Positions 42,001 to 54,100 of a stretch of DNA of 64,000 bases are shown here, one piece after another (positions within the stretch are counted from its first letter, which is position 1; each line of letters opens with the position of its first letter). This DNA comes from Perognathus longimembris pacificus (lineage: Eukaryota; Chordata; Mammalia; Rodentia; Heteromyidae). The notes under the pieces were generated by a model that searched no databases, was not told where the DNA came from, and saw only the letters and a program-made list of their open reading frames with translations. The translations under genes were made by a program, and so were the position numbers. The stretch is from assembly GCF_023159225.1 (NCBI RefSeq), contig NC_063161.1, positions 253,001 through 317,000 of the forward strand. The letters run 5' to 3'.

Positions 42001-45000
42001 CCTGCAAGTTCTGCTAACTTAACTTAAGGAAGCATATGAACTTCAAGTGAGGGCCTGACTTCGGTGAAATTTATTTCCCAGTGTTCTCCTGATTGCTTCC
42101 TCAGAGTTTGTTGACTTCGATGGCAGGTTGGGGCCAACAACAGTCAGGGGCCCCACTGGTTTTCAAGGCAGCTTTTTTACTATAGAACTCCCTTTTGAAG
42201 CCCGGGACAATGTACTAGGGCAACAACTTTCATTAGCCAGACTTCCTCCAAAAAGGCTAGGATTTCGTGAGCAGACATAGAAGGCTTGGGCCTGTAACCA
42301 ACTCTGACAAGTCCTCTTGTTACCACTGTTTCCCATGCCTCTTCCTTTAATCTATCCTGCCTCATTTCTCAAAAAATGACTTCAATCCCTTGATCTTAAG
42401 GGAAGTTAATGGGTGAATATCCATCTTCTGTAACTTCTCCAAGCAGAATAGGGGCTCTGGACCTACCTAGCCAGAGACATGAAGCCTTAGCCTGTTTTAC
42501 CGAGGGGGTTATCAGGCTCAGATACTAGGGGCTGGGATTCTTATTCATTTTAAACTATTTCACATTTGACAACCCTACCTATTTACTGCCCACTATAACA
42601 GATGACTGACAAGCAAGGGTGTAAGTTCCTGCCCAGTTACAAAGTGGACAGACATGGGCATTAGATAGGCATGCTGATAATCTATTTTCTAACGACCTCC
42701 CAGCTCTGATTAATTTTGAATGGCCAAGCACAAATGACTCTAGGATCTGACACTACCTCCTTATTTCTGCAATAACTTCCAACTGTCTCTGGATGTCCCC
42801 TTAGAGCCAGGACAGGCTTTGTCCCAGAAGTATCTCCTTCATGCTGGGATAGTGTCCCCATTGGTATTTCCCTGGTCAGTTACTGGTCTTGAACTCAGGG
42901 CCTGGGCACTGTCCTTGAGCTCTCCTGCTCAAAGCTAGTGCTCTACCACTTTGAGTCACAATGCCACTTCCAGCATTCTGCTGGTTAATTAGAGATAAGA
43001 ATCTCACAGGGACTTTTCTGCCTGGGCTGGCTTTGAACTGCAGTCCTCAGAACAAATGAGTCTTCACCAACAGCCCCTTTCTTCCAATTGAAGTAACTAG
43101 GAGATCAATAGAAGTAGTTCTTTTTAGCAGAGCTTACATGGAACTTATTAAGAATCAAATTTACATCTGATAAACTCGTGAGAGTCATCTGTTCCTCTGT
43201 GGGCCTGCCTGTAGTTGCTACAGAAGAGCAAATCTGTGAAGGCAAAACTGAAACAGCAACTACACAATCATATTCACTTAATTTTTAACTGAATATAGCA
43301 CTTTAGGACACTAATGGAAACAACTGTTACCAAGATAAACCTCTGTGATTACAAAGAATGCAGGAAAAAGGCTCTGTATCCAAGGCAGCTCACAAACTTG
43401 GGAAACACATTGAACAGCAAAAAAACCCTTGATATAAGCAAATACTTAAGTGAACTTGAGTAGACCTAATTTCCCCTTTTTCCACTTTGAAACAAACATT
43501 TTAAGACAACTCTCCCCAAATTTCCTCTATCCAGGAACCCATTTTTTTCTTTTTTTTTTTTTTTGGCCAGTCCTGGGGCTTGGACTCAGGGCCTGAGCAC
43601 TGTCCCTGGCTTCTTTTTGCTCAAAGCTAGCACTCTGCCACTTGAACCACAGTGCCACTTCTGGCCGTTTTCTGTATATGTGGTGCTGGGGAATCGAACC
43701 CAGGGCCTCATGTATACAAGGCAAGCACTCTTGCCACTAGGCCATATCCCCAGCCCCAGGAACCCATTTTTTAATTCCCTCTCCAAAGCCTTAAAAATAA
43801 AAACTAAAACTGAAACTAATTTCCCCTTTAGTACTTTATACTCCCATTGCGTTAATTTGCATTTAAAATAACCCTTAGAAAACGTTTAAACTAAAGTTTC
43901 TTTTTAATGAAATGTAGTAAATACTTGGTAATAATCCTTGGTAATGCCCATTTACCTTTTTATACCCTGAATTTAAAACTGCCTTTTATTTTTCCTTCAG
44001 AATTAGCTCTTAGAAAACATTTGAACTCAAATTATATAATTTTTCTTAATGTAAGAATTACTTGTAGACTGGCACTGCATTAAGAGTCTAGACTTGGGGC
44101 TGGGGATATAGCCTAGTGGCAAGAGTGCCTGCCTCGGTATACCCGAGGCCCTAGGTTCGATTCCCCAGCACCACATATACAGAAAACGGCCAGAAGCGGC
44201 GCTGTGGCTCAAGTGGCAGAGTGCTAGCCTTGAGCGGGAAGAAGCCAGGGACAGTGCTCAGGCCCTGAGTCCAAGGCCCAGGACTGGCAAAAAAAAAAAA
44301 AAAAAAAAAAAAGAGTCTAGACTTAACAAACTAAGGAACATCAGCATTTTTGCTTTTCCCAATATTCATCTGATTGCAAAATTGTATTAAAATTTAAAGT
44401 TCCACATGCTAACATATTGAGACCAAATTACTTTAGACAGATTAACATTTTTAACACTCCTTTTTAAAGCTTTTCCATTTTTTTTATACATCCCAAGGAG
44501 CAGTTTTTAGGAATACTAATCACATTACTAATCCTATTGTTAGCATTTCCCTAGCCTCAGGTCCTCTGCTCCTCCCACTAGCCCCCAGATCCACCCATAC
44601 CTAATGAGCCACTCCTACTCACTACCTAACTACTTCCCCTTTACCCCCCCCCCCCCCCCCGCAGAGAGAAGCTGCCACCTGGATAAGGTGCAGAGGCCAT
44701 GTAGCTCCCTCTCCCGTGGGAACTATGGCCCCACTAATAAACCTCCTTATGAACCTTCTCCTGCCTGTGATTATCTCTGCATGGTCCTCTGGAATGGCTG
44801 ATACCTATACTTGCACCTATTACTATCAGATTTTCAGTGTTGATCTGTAAGGAAAAGAAAGTGAAGCACCTTCATGGAATGTACTAAATGGATCATGCCT
44901 TAGACCATGCTGGTCTCCTAGGGCTGGATGAACTGCACCTTTCCTGCCAGCTCATCCCTAACCCCTTGAAGGTAGCTAACACTGACCAGCCGGCCCATCC

Positions 45001-48000
45001 TATATTTGCAGACCAAAGCAGTTTCAGATGGATAGAAAGGACAATGTGTTTGACAATAATAAACCTTTATACCTAAATTTATAATACTTAGCCCCAAATT
45101 TTAACAGTGGAGGGAAATAAACTCTGAGACCTCAAAAATTATTTATATGAAGGGGTCAGCCCTGGGGCTTGAACTCTGGGCCTGGTGAAGAGCGTAGAGA
45201 ATTATAACCATTATGCCCTAACAGCTATTTTGCTTCTGTACCTTTTCTTGCTAACCCATGGGGAAGTGGAGAAATACCAGCAGTCTTCCTATAGCTACTC
45301 TGTAACCACACGCCCCTCCCCCACCCAACACCCCTCTGTGAACTCTGTGCATACCCGAATCTGAGCACTGGAGATAACGGCCATCTGGCCTGGACGTGAT
45401 TAGTTGTCCACGCCCAGAGCCCACTCAAGGTAGGACATGACTAAGTGCCCGGTCTCAGACCCCAGCCCGGATCTGGGAACAAGAGACAAGAACCATCAGG
45501 CTCCAGGAATGTGGCTACGTGACCACTCCTGGAGGCCCACCCGAATCTGTACCCCAAGGTTAAGGCTGTCTGGCCCATACATTCGGCGGGAAAACCCAGG
45601 CCAATCCTGAGGCGACCAGTAAACTAGGGCAAATGTCAACCAATCATGTACTTGTAACCAGGGGTCTTCCCCAACTTCCCTGTACTTGTCTATAAAAGCT
45701 GTGCTGGAATTGTGCCCGGGGCCTCTCAGCCGCACTGGCAACGAGTGCGTGAGGGTCTGGGTTCGAACTCCTAATAAACGTCCCTTGCGGTTTGGCTTTG
45801 ACTCTGGACTCTGATGGTTGTCTTTGGCCTTGAAATCTGGGCATTACACTGGGTGCTGTCCCTGAGCTCTTCAGCTTAAGGCTAGTGCTCTACCACTTGA
45901 ACCACAGCACTACTGGTTTTCTGGTGGTTAACTGGAGATAAGAGTCTCATGGACTTTTCCTGCTGGGGCTGGCTTTGAACTAAGATCCTCAGAATTCAGC
46001 CTCCTGAGTAGTTAAAGTTATGTGTATGAGCCACCAGCACCTGGAAAAATATTTATATTTTTACTGTCAGATAAGTCTTGATTATAGTGCTAACAGTTTT
46101 TATCCTGAACATGTTCACACACACACATACACACACACAAACATGTGGACAAAGGTCTTTAAGTGTGCAAAAATAAATTGGCCATAAGTTTTCTGAAATC
46201 CCAGTGTCAAGAGATACTTTTACCAACAACCAAATAAAATATCTTCCTCTTACAAATAACCAAGATTTGAGACAAATTTTGCTAACAAAGCACTTTAGCA
46301 TCTACCAGCCTCATTCTCTGGGGCTAGGGTTTATTAGCAAGGTATGTTAGCATATGAATGGACCTTTGAATTCCTTTACATGGAGGAAGGATGGGAGTTA
46401 CCTCAAGCTAAATTCTTAGTCCCACTAAGTGGCCTGGCTCCATCTTTTATCCAGTTTTAGAGCACTTTACCAATTCTAATCTGCCAAGGTTAGCTAGGGT
46501 TCCAAAGCAGGCCTGCAGCTTCCCATGCCCCACCTCCAACTGTACAGGGGGGAACATAGCAGGCCTGTGACCCCAGCTGGTCATCTGACCTTTGATTCCC
46601 CACAAAGATATGTCTAAATGAACAACAATGTCACAGAAAACAAGGATCCGCATTACAAACTGGTACCAACTCATTAAGAAAACAGAACAAGAGAATGAGA
46701 CAAGACCAAGACAGAAACACAAAAATCAAAGCCAGCTGAGTGAAGCCTCTCCCACCATGAGCGGGCCTCTCCCACCTCACCGGTTCCAAAGTCTTCTCTT
46801 CTGGGAGCAAAAACTATCACAGTATGAGAGCCCCCTTCCCCACCTTCCACCATGAAAGGGCCTTACCCTTCTCAGCTGTATTAAAACCCTCTTCATTATC
46901 ACAGCCCTGAGGGTCGTGGGGCTGATCTCAAGCACCTTGGCACTCCTTTCCTCCATAGTTCTAGATGATTTAATCCCCAGAAAACAGAAAATAGAGAAAA
47001 ACAGAAACTTACTTCAGAGGTCTTCTGAGTGACTCCAAAACATTTAGTAACCTGACAGGAGTCCACAACCTAGCTGTCAGAGTGCCTCATATACATGAAG
47101 CCCTGGGTTCGATTCCTCAGCACCACATATGTAGAAAAGGCCAGAAGAGGCACTGTGGCTCAAGTGGCAGAGCGCTAGCCTTGAGCAAAAAGAAGCCAAG
47201 GACAGTGCTCAGGCCCTGAGTCCAAGCACCAGAACTGGAAAACAAACAAACAAACAAACAAAAAACATTTAGGGGAATAATAGCAAAGCTCTCCTGGGGT
47301 TAAATAGCATGACATCTGCAAATCAAAGAATGGGCTATCTCACCTCTAGGCCTTTGGGAGCTGAGTGGAAAGCCCCCACCACCCAGCAAGGCACCAGGAT
47401 GGCTATGAGGACAAGGCATGATGCTTAGCTCCAATCACCTTACTTCAATAGAAATCATTTGGAGAATTATCTTAGTGCATCCAGAAGGACCACTCTCACC
47501 ACTGACAAGCCACAAACCCAAAGAACACAATCTTTAAATTATTGCTAGCCTACACAGGTGAGTGAGTTCCCTAAAGATTCCCACACACCTATACCCCTAA
47601 CAGGTAAATGTAACTGACATGGCTTCTGCTTATGACCAACTCCTCTGACTAGATCTAACCTTCTCATAGTTTGATGAGAAGAGTATAAGCTGTATTTCAG
47701 CCTCTACAAACTGCACGATAGTAGCCATCTGAGCCTGACACAACAGATCCCTCATCCAGAGTTCTGTATGAACCAGAAATTCAAGGCAAGAGGCTGAGGG
47801 AATTTCTCATGTGCTGAAGGCAAAGATCCAGGGTCAAAGCAACAAAGAGAACAGTAATCAGAAGAGCACAGAGTGTAGTTGGATACTGTGTGATTTTTCT
47901 AAGTTTTTTTTACAAAGGACTACAAAATGGGCAACTCAAACAACAGAAATATATTCTTTCACAGTACTGGAGGCTAGTAATCTGAGATCAACATGTTGAC

Positions 48001-51000
48001 AGGTTGATTTCTCCTGACTCTTCTTGTTCTTCACAGGGTCACTCTCTTGTTCCTCCCTGTGTTCTAACTTATATGGACAGCAGTCATGACCCTATTTTAA
48101 CTTAATCACCTCTATGTAGATTCTGTTTCTAAATACAGTCTGTTCTAGGGTTAGAAGAAAATCCAGCCTGTAGCAGATATTAAATCTTGGAACATTGTAG
48201 GAATGGAGAAGCTGATTGTATGACCCTTGCTCTACACTAAAACCCTGGAGACTATTGAAGTCATCCTGACATGGGGGTTGCCTCAGCAATTACCTCACAA
48301 ATAAAGATTACCAAATAGATGACATAAGCAGTTTTGAGTAAAAGAAACAAGAATCAGCATGTTTAAATTTCCAAAGACTTAAGATAATGTCAGATGTGGA
48401 GGACAAATAGCTACATATAGAATGGCTAAGTAACAGATGCATTAACAAAGAGGAACGTAACGGAAATTCAAGAAGGAATAGACAGAATCAATTTTAAAAA
48501 AAACACAAAAATTTCTAGCTCTACAGCTTTTGCCCACCATTATTGTGAGTGTGCTTAGCCTGGCTTCTCACCAAAGTCCTTCAGAATCAAGCAATTCCTG
48601 GCCCATAAATAAAAGCAAATCGTCCCATTCACCAGTGGACTCAGATGAAAACTGGTAACAAAATCAGGAGCAACTCCAAGAGAAGACATTAAAACCAAGA
48701 CTGGGTATGTGAAGAACTACACCAGATGGCACATATATTTATGTTCTATTCTTGTGAGCCAATCTAGATAAAAATGTCAAACTGCCTGAACAGTTGGGCA
48801 TTTTAAATTGGGAATCTGGTTTCTTTGGTTGTCTCAAGAAAGAGTTCTGTAATAAATATGTGAAACCTTTAAAAATGGAGCTTCTTACTGGGTATTGGTA
48901 GCTCATGCCTGTAATCCTAGCTACTCAGGAGGCTGAGATCTAAGGACTGAGATCAAAGCCAGACTGGGTAGGAAAGTCCATGAGATGCTTATTTCCAATT
49001 AGCCACCTAAAAATCAGAAGTGGATCTATGGCTCAAAATGGTAGAACACTACCTTTGAGCAAAACAGCTAAGGAATAGTGCTTAGTCCCTGAGTTCAAGC
49101 CCCACAACCAAAACAAAACAAAACAAAACAAGAAATAAGACAAAACAACCAAAAAAGAAAATGGATCTTCTAAGATGAAAAATGTAATTGTAAACTAAAA
49201 CACAATTAACAACAGTTGGAAGATTTCAACTGGAAAAGAATATACTAAACATAAAGCATTTTTTTAAGTTATGTTTTGTTTTTGTGGTATTGGGGAGTAG
49301 AACCTAAAGCCTTATGCCAGCTATGCAAGCATTCTACCACTTGAGCTACCCCACAAGCCCAAAAAATAAAAACAAAAAGAGTTGTAATATAGATTTTTTA
49401 AAAAAGATCTAACTTGTAGCTAACTGGGGTTTCAAAAGAAAAAAAGAATTGTTAGAGATAATAGAATAATGATATTTAAAATACAATAACTATGAGGTTT
49501 TCAGAACTCTTGAGAATCTTAGGGATTCAAGAAACAAAACATATTCCAAGCAAAAGTAAATGAAATCCAATGTAGATAGGTGAAATTTCAGAAGATCATA
49601 AAGAAAGAGAAAAATTTTGGAGGAAGTTAATAAGGAAAAGACCATCAAATGAATGACCATTGAAATTAATTTCCAGTAGCAATTGTGAAAACTAGGAATT
49701 GGTGACATAATATCTAAATCTCATAAACCATTATCGAACTAGAATTATGTACTTTAAAAAATGTATCTATCGGACTGGGGATATAGCCTAGTGGCAAGAG
49801 CGCTTGCCTCATATACATGAAGACCTGGGTTGGATTCCCCAGCACCACATATACAGAAAATGGCCAGAGGTGGCGCTGTGACTCAAGTGGCAGAGTGCTA
49901 GCCTTGAGCAAAAAGAAGCCAGGGACAGTGCTCAGGCCCTGAGTCCAAGGCCCAGAACTGGCAAAAAAAAAAAAAAAATAATAATAATAATAAATAAATA
50001 AATAAATAAAAAATGTATCAATAAAGGCGATAGTATAAAAACAATTAGAAATGAACAAAACTGACAACATTTAACATACCTTCTCTAAACAATTGTAAAA
50101 GTTGCACCAAGTAAAAGAAATATGATTTCAAAAAGGAACATCTGAAATTCACAAAACAATGGATTGTAAATAAAATATTAAATATATAGATTGGGACTAG
50201 AAATCTAGCTCAGTGGTATAGTGCTTGCTTAGCACACATGCAAGGCCCTAGCATATAGTCAAGACCCTAACTTCAATCACCAGCACCCAACTGCTCCCAA
50301 TATAAACACACAAAATAAGAAAAATGTAATTAAAACTTGATAAGTAGTTCAGTAGTTACTTTTTTTTTTTTGCCGGTACTGGGACTTGGACTCAGGGACT
50401 GAGTACTGTCCCTGGCTTCTTTTTGCTCAAGGCTAGCACTCTTGAGCCACAGAGCCACTTCTGGCTTTTTCTATATATGTGGTGGCTAAGGAATCAAACC
50501 CAGGGCTTCATGTATAGGAGGCAAGCACTCTACCACTAGGCCATATTCCCAACCCACCAGTAGTTGCATTTTTTAACCTTCCAGATTACCTCTTGTAACC
50601 TTGTTGCTATTTTGTTTTCAAATTACCTCTTGTGACCTTGTTGCTAAATCTTTCCAAATTACCTCTTGTGACATTGTTGCTAAATATTTGCCTCTACTGA
50701 GCATGTCTTCTCCCCTCCCTTCATCTTCCAATACTTCCAATACTTCTCTTTTAGCTTTTATTGAAGTTACCTTAAAGTCCAAAATTCATTGAACAATGCA
50801 TTCAAGACACTTAAAATTTTGCTACTTCTTTCTTCAAAATCTTTAGAGCTTTGCCAGTTTCTACTCAGCTGTTCCATTCTAAAGGCGCCTCATAGTTTTG
50901 ATTTTTGCTGCAGAAGTATCATATTCCTAACATTCAAATCAATATTTTCTATCTGTTGCTGTATAGCAAGTTAGCCCAAAATTAGAAGTTGAGAATTTAA

Positions 51001-51010
51001 AACGTGTGTT

Positions 51011-51101
<91 letters not shown>

Positions 51102-54100
51102 CCCTGATCCTGGGGCTTGAACTCAGGACATGGGCACTGATTCTGAGCTTCTTTTGCTCAAGGATAGAGCTGTACCATTTGAGCTACAGCTCCATGTCTG
51201 GCTTTTTTGGTAATTTATTGGAGATAAAAGTCTCACAGGCTAGGTGGGGAATATGGCTTAGTGGTGGAGTCCTTGCCTAGCATGCATGAAGCCCTGGGTT
51301 CGATTCCTCAGCACCACAAAAACAGAAAAAGCCAGAAGTGGTGCTGTGGTTCAAGAGGTAGAGTGCTTACCTTCAGCAAAAAGAAGCCAGTAGTGCTCAG
51401 GCCCTGAGTCCTAAGCCCCAGGACTAGCATACAAAAAATTTTTTAAAAAGGAAAACTCTCACAGACTTTCCTGCCCCAGCTGGCTTCAAACTACAGTTCT
51501 CAGATCTCAGGCTTCTGAGTAGCTAAGACCATAAACAATTTTAAAGAACAATTATTATGAAACAGTTTTCAAAGTTCAGAAATCTGAAAGTAGCATAGCT
51601 GAATGATTTTGGTTATTGTTGTTGTTTTTTAACAATGGTGGGGCTTGAACTCAGGGCCTGAGTACTGTCCCTGAGCTCTTTTACTCAAGGCTAGCACTCT
51701 ACCACTTGAGCCACAGCCCCACTTTTGGTTTTCTGGTGGTTAATTGGAGAGAAAAGTCTCATGTACTTTCCTACCCAGGCTAGCTTTGAACCAAGATCCT
51801 CAGATCTCAGCCTCCTGAGTAGATAGGATTACAGGCAGGAGCCAACAGCACCTAGCAGCTCCAGCTCTTTTTGTGGTTAATTGGAGATAAGAGTCTCATG
51901 GACTTTCCTGCCCTGGCAGGCTTTGTACTGCAATCCTTGGGTTTCTGCTTCCTAACTAATTACAGGTGTGAGCCACCATGTTCTGGCTTCCATATTTATT
52001 TGTTTTCTTTCTCCCTGCCCCTTTCTTTCATTAAACTTAAGGCTTTTAACATGTTTTGTTAGCCAGGTACTCTATCATGAGGCTACAACTCTAGTTCCAA
52101 CAATAGACAATAATAGACATGTTTCTTTTCTGTTTTATAATATATTATGTTTCCTCTTATCTTTCTTTTTTTTTTTTGCCAGACCTGGGCCTTGAACTCA
52201 GGGCCTGAGCACTGTCCCTGGCTTCTTTTTTGCTCAAGGTTAGCACTCTGCCATTTGAGCCACAGCGCCACCTCTGGCCGTTTTCTATATATGTGGTGCT
52301 GAGGAATCGAACCCAGGCTTTCATCTATACAAGGCAAGCACTCTTGCCACTAGGCCATATTCCCAGCCCCTTATGTTTCCTCTTAACTCATCTGAAGAAT
52401 AGTAAAAGACTCATTTCTCTTGCAAGGATGACATTGATAAAGATATGTTGTATTTATATACTGCTTTGTTAAGTGGCAACTCCTTTGTACAACTACTTAA
52501 AGATAATAAAAAAGATTCATTTCTGTGAGATCTTTTCCTCAATTTTATTTTTTTCTTACTTTAACTCTTTCCTTAAGTACTTCAATTATTTCTTTTAAAG
52601 TAAGTTTCTTCTTTTTTAGAGCAATTCTCCTTAGTACATTACTTACAAGTTCTACCTTCCGTAAAACATTAGATTATGAACACAATCAGCCAAGTTCTTT
52701 GGCATTTTCATGGTAAGGATCATCTCTCCTCTTGTTTCCTCATTTATATCTGATACTTCATTAGAATGCTTTATCATTTGTATTTCTATTTTCTCTATGA
52801 AGTTGGAGGTTTCCTCTCTAAATTCTTCTTTTCTTACTGAGCCAGAAATAACAGGATTGCCTTTTACTTTATTTTGTGACAATAATATTATTTGAAATCA
52901 GGGCCTCATGTTTGCTAGGCAGGTACCCTACCATTTGTGCTATGCTCCTAGTCCTTTTGGATTTAGCTATTTTTTGAATAGGGTTTTTTCCACAAGGACA
53001 GTTTGCCTGGGGCCAGCCTCAGAGAGCAATCCTCCTATTGTGGACTTCCACATAGCTGGAATCGCAGGTGTATAACAACATACCCAGCTTAATTACTGGG
53101 ATGATAGTCTTGATAAGTTTTTTGCCCAGGCTAGGTTCAAACTAAGCTCTTCCTAATTTATTTTTTTCTTCCTTCCTTCCTTCCTTCCTTTTTTTTTTTT
53201 TTTTTTTTTTTTTGGCCAGTCCTGGGCCTTGAAATCAGGGCCTGAGCACTGTCCCTTGGCTTCTTTTTGCACAAGGCTAGCACTCTGCCACTTGAGCCAC
53301 AGCGCCACCTCTGGTCGTTTTCTACATATGTGGTGCTGAGGAATCAAACCTAGGGCTTCACGTATGTGAGGCAAGCACTCTTGCCACTAGGCCATATTTC
53401 CAGCCACTGATCTTCCTAATTTCTGCCTCCTAACCATTATAAGCTGTCACTGCCTCTGGTCCCAGAATTACCTTTAAAGCTTTGTTCATTAGCTTCTATC
53501 AGGCAATTCAAAACTCCAGCAACTCTACCCTCTACTCAACTTCAAAGCCACTCTCCACACTTTCAGGTGTTTGTTACAGCAATACCTCCTTCTTGTTACC
53601 AATTTCTGTCTTAATTGCTTTACACCAATAAATTAAAAATTGTACATAGACAAGATGGATTAAAAACAAACATTTATTTCTCTGTCCTATAGTCGAGGAA
53701 GTCTAAGATCAAGGCACCTGCAGATCTGATGTCCAGTCAGAAATACCTTCCTAGTCTGCAGATAGTCACCTTAGCTGTACCTTCACGTGGCCAAGAGCAA
53801 GCTCTCATGTCTCTTATAAAGGCACCATTTCCATTCACAAGGACCGTATACTCATACCCGCTCATCTCCCACAGGCTCTACCTCCTAATATCACCACTTT
53901 GGGGTTAGATTTCAGCATGTGAATTGAGCAAGAGGACATCAACATTCAATCCATAACATGTATACTAGGCAGTTCACATATATTCAGTCCTCACAGCAAG
54001 CTATGAGATCAGTACAGTCTCTACTTTTCAGGTGAGAAGCCTGCGTTAGCAAATTTCAGTCCTTGTTGACGGTCACATAGCTAGCAAGTGGAGAATCGGG

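Noticed and set aside
44643..45065. Additional LTR suspected from AATAAA words and a C run
   Set aside because: No TG...CA ends, target duplication or promoter order could be found, so it was left as unassigned sequence.
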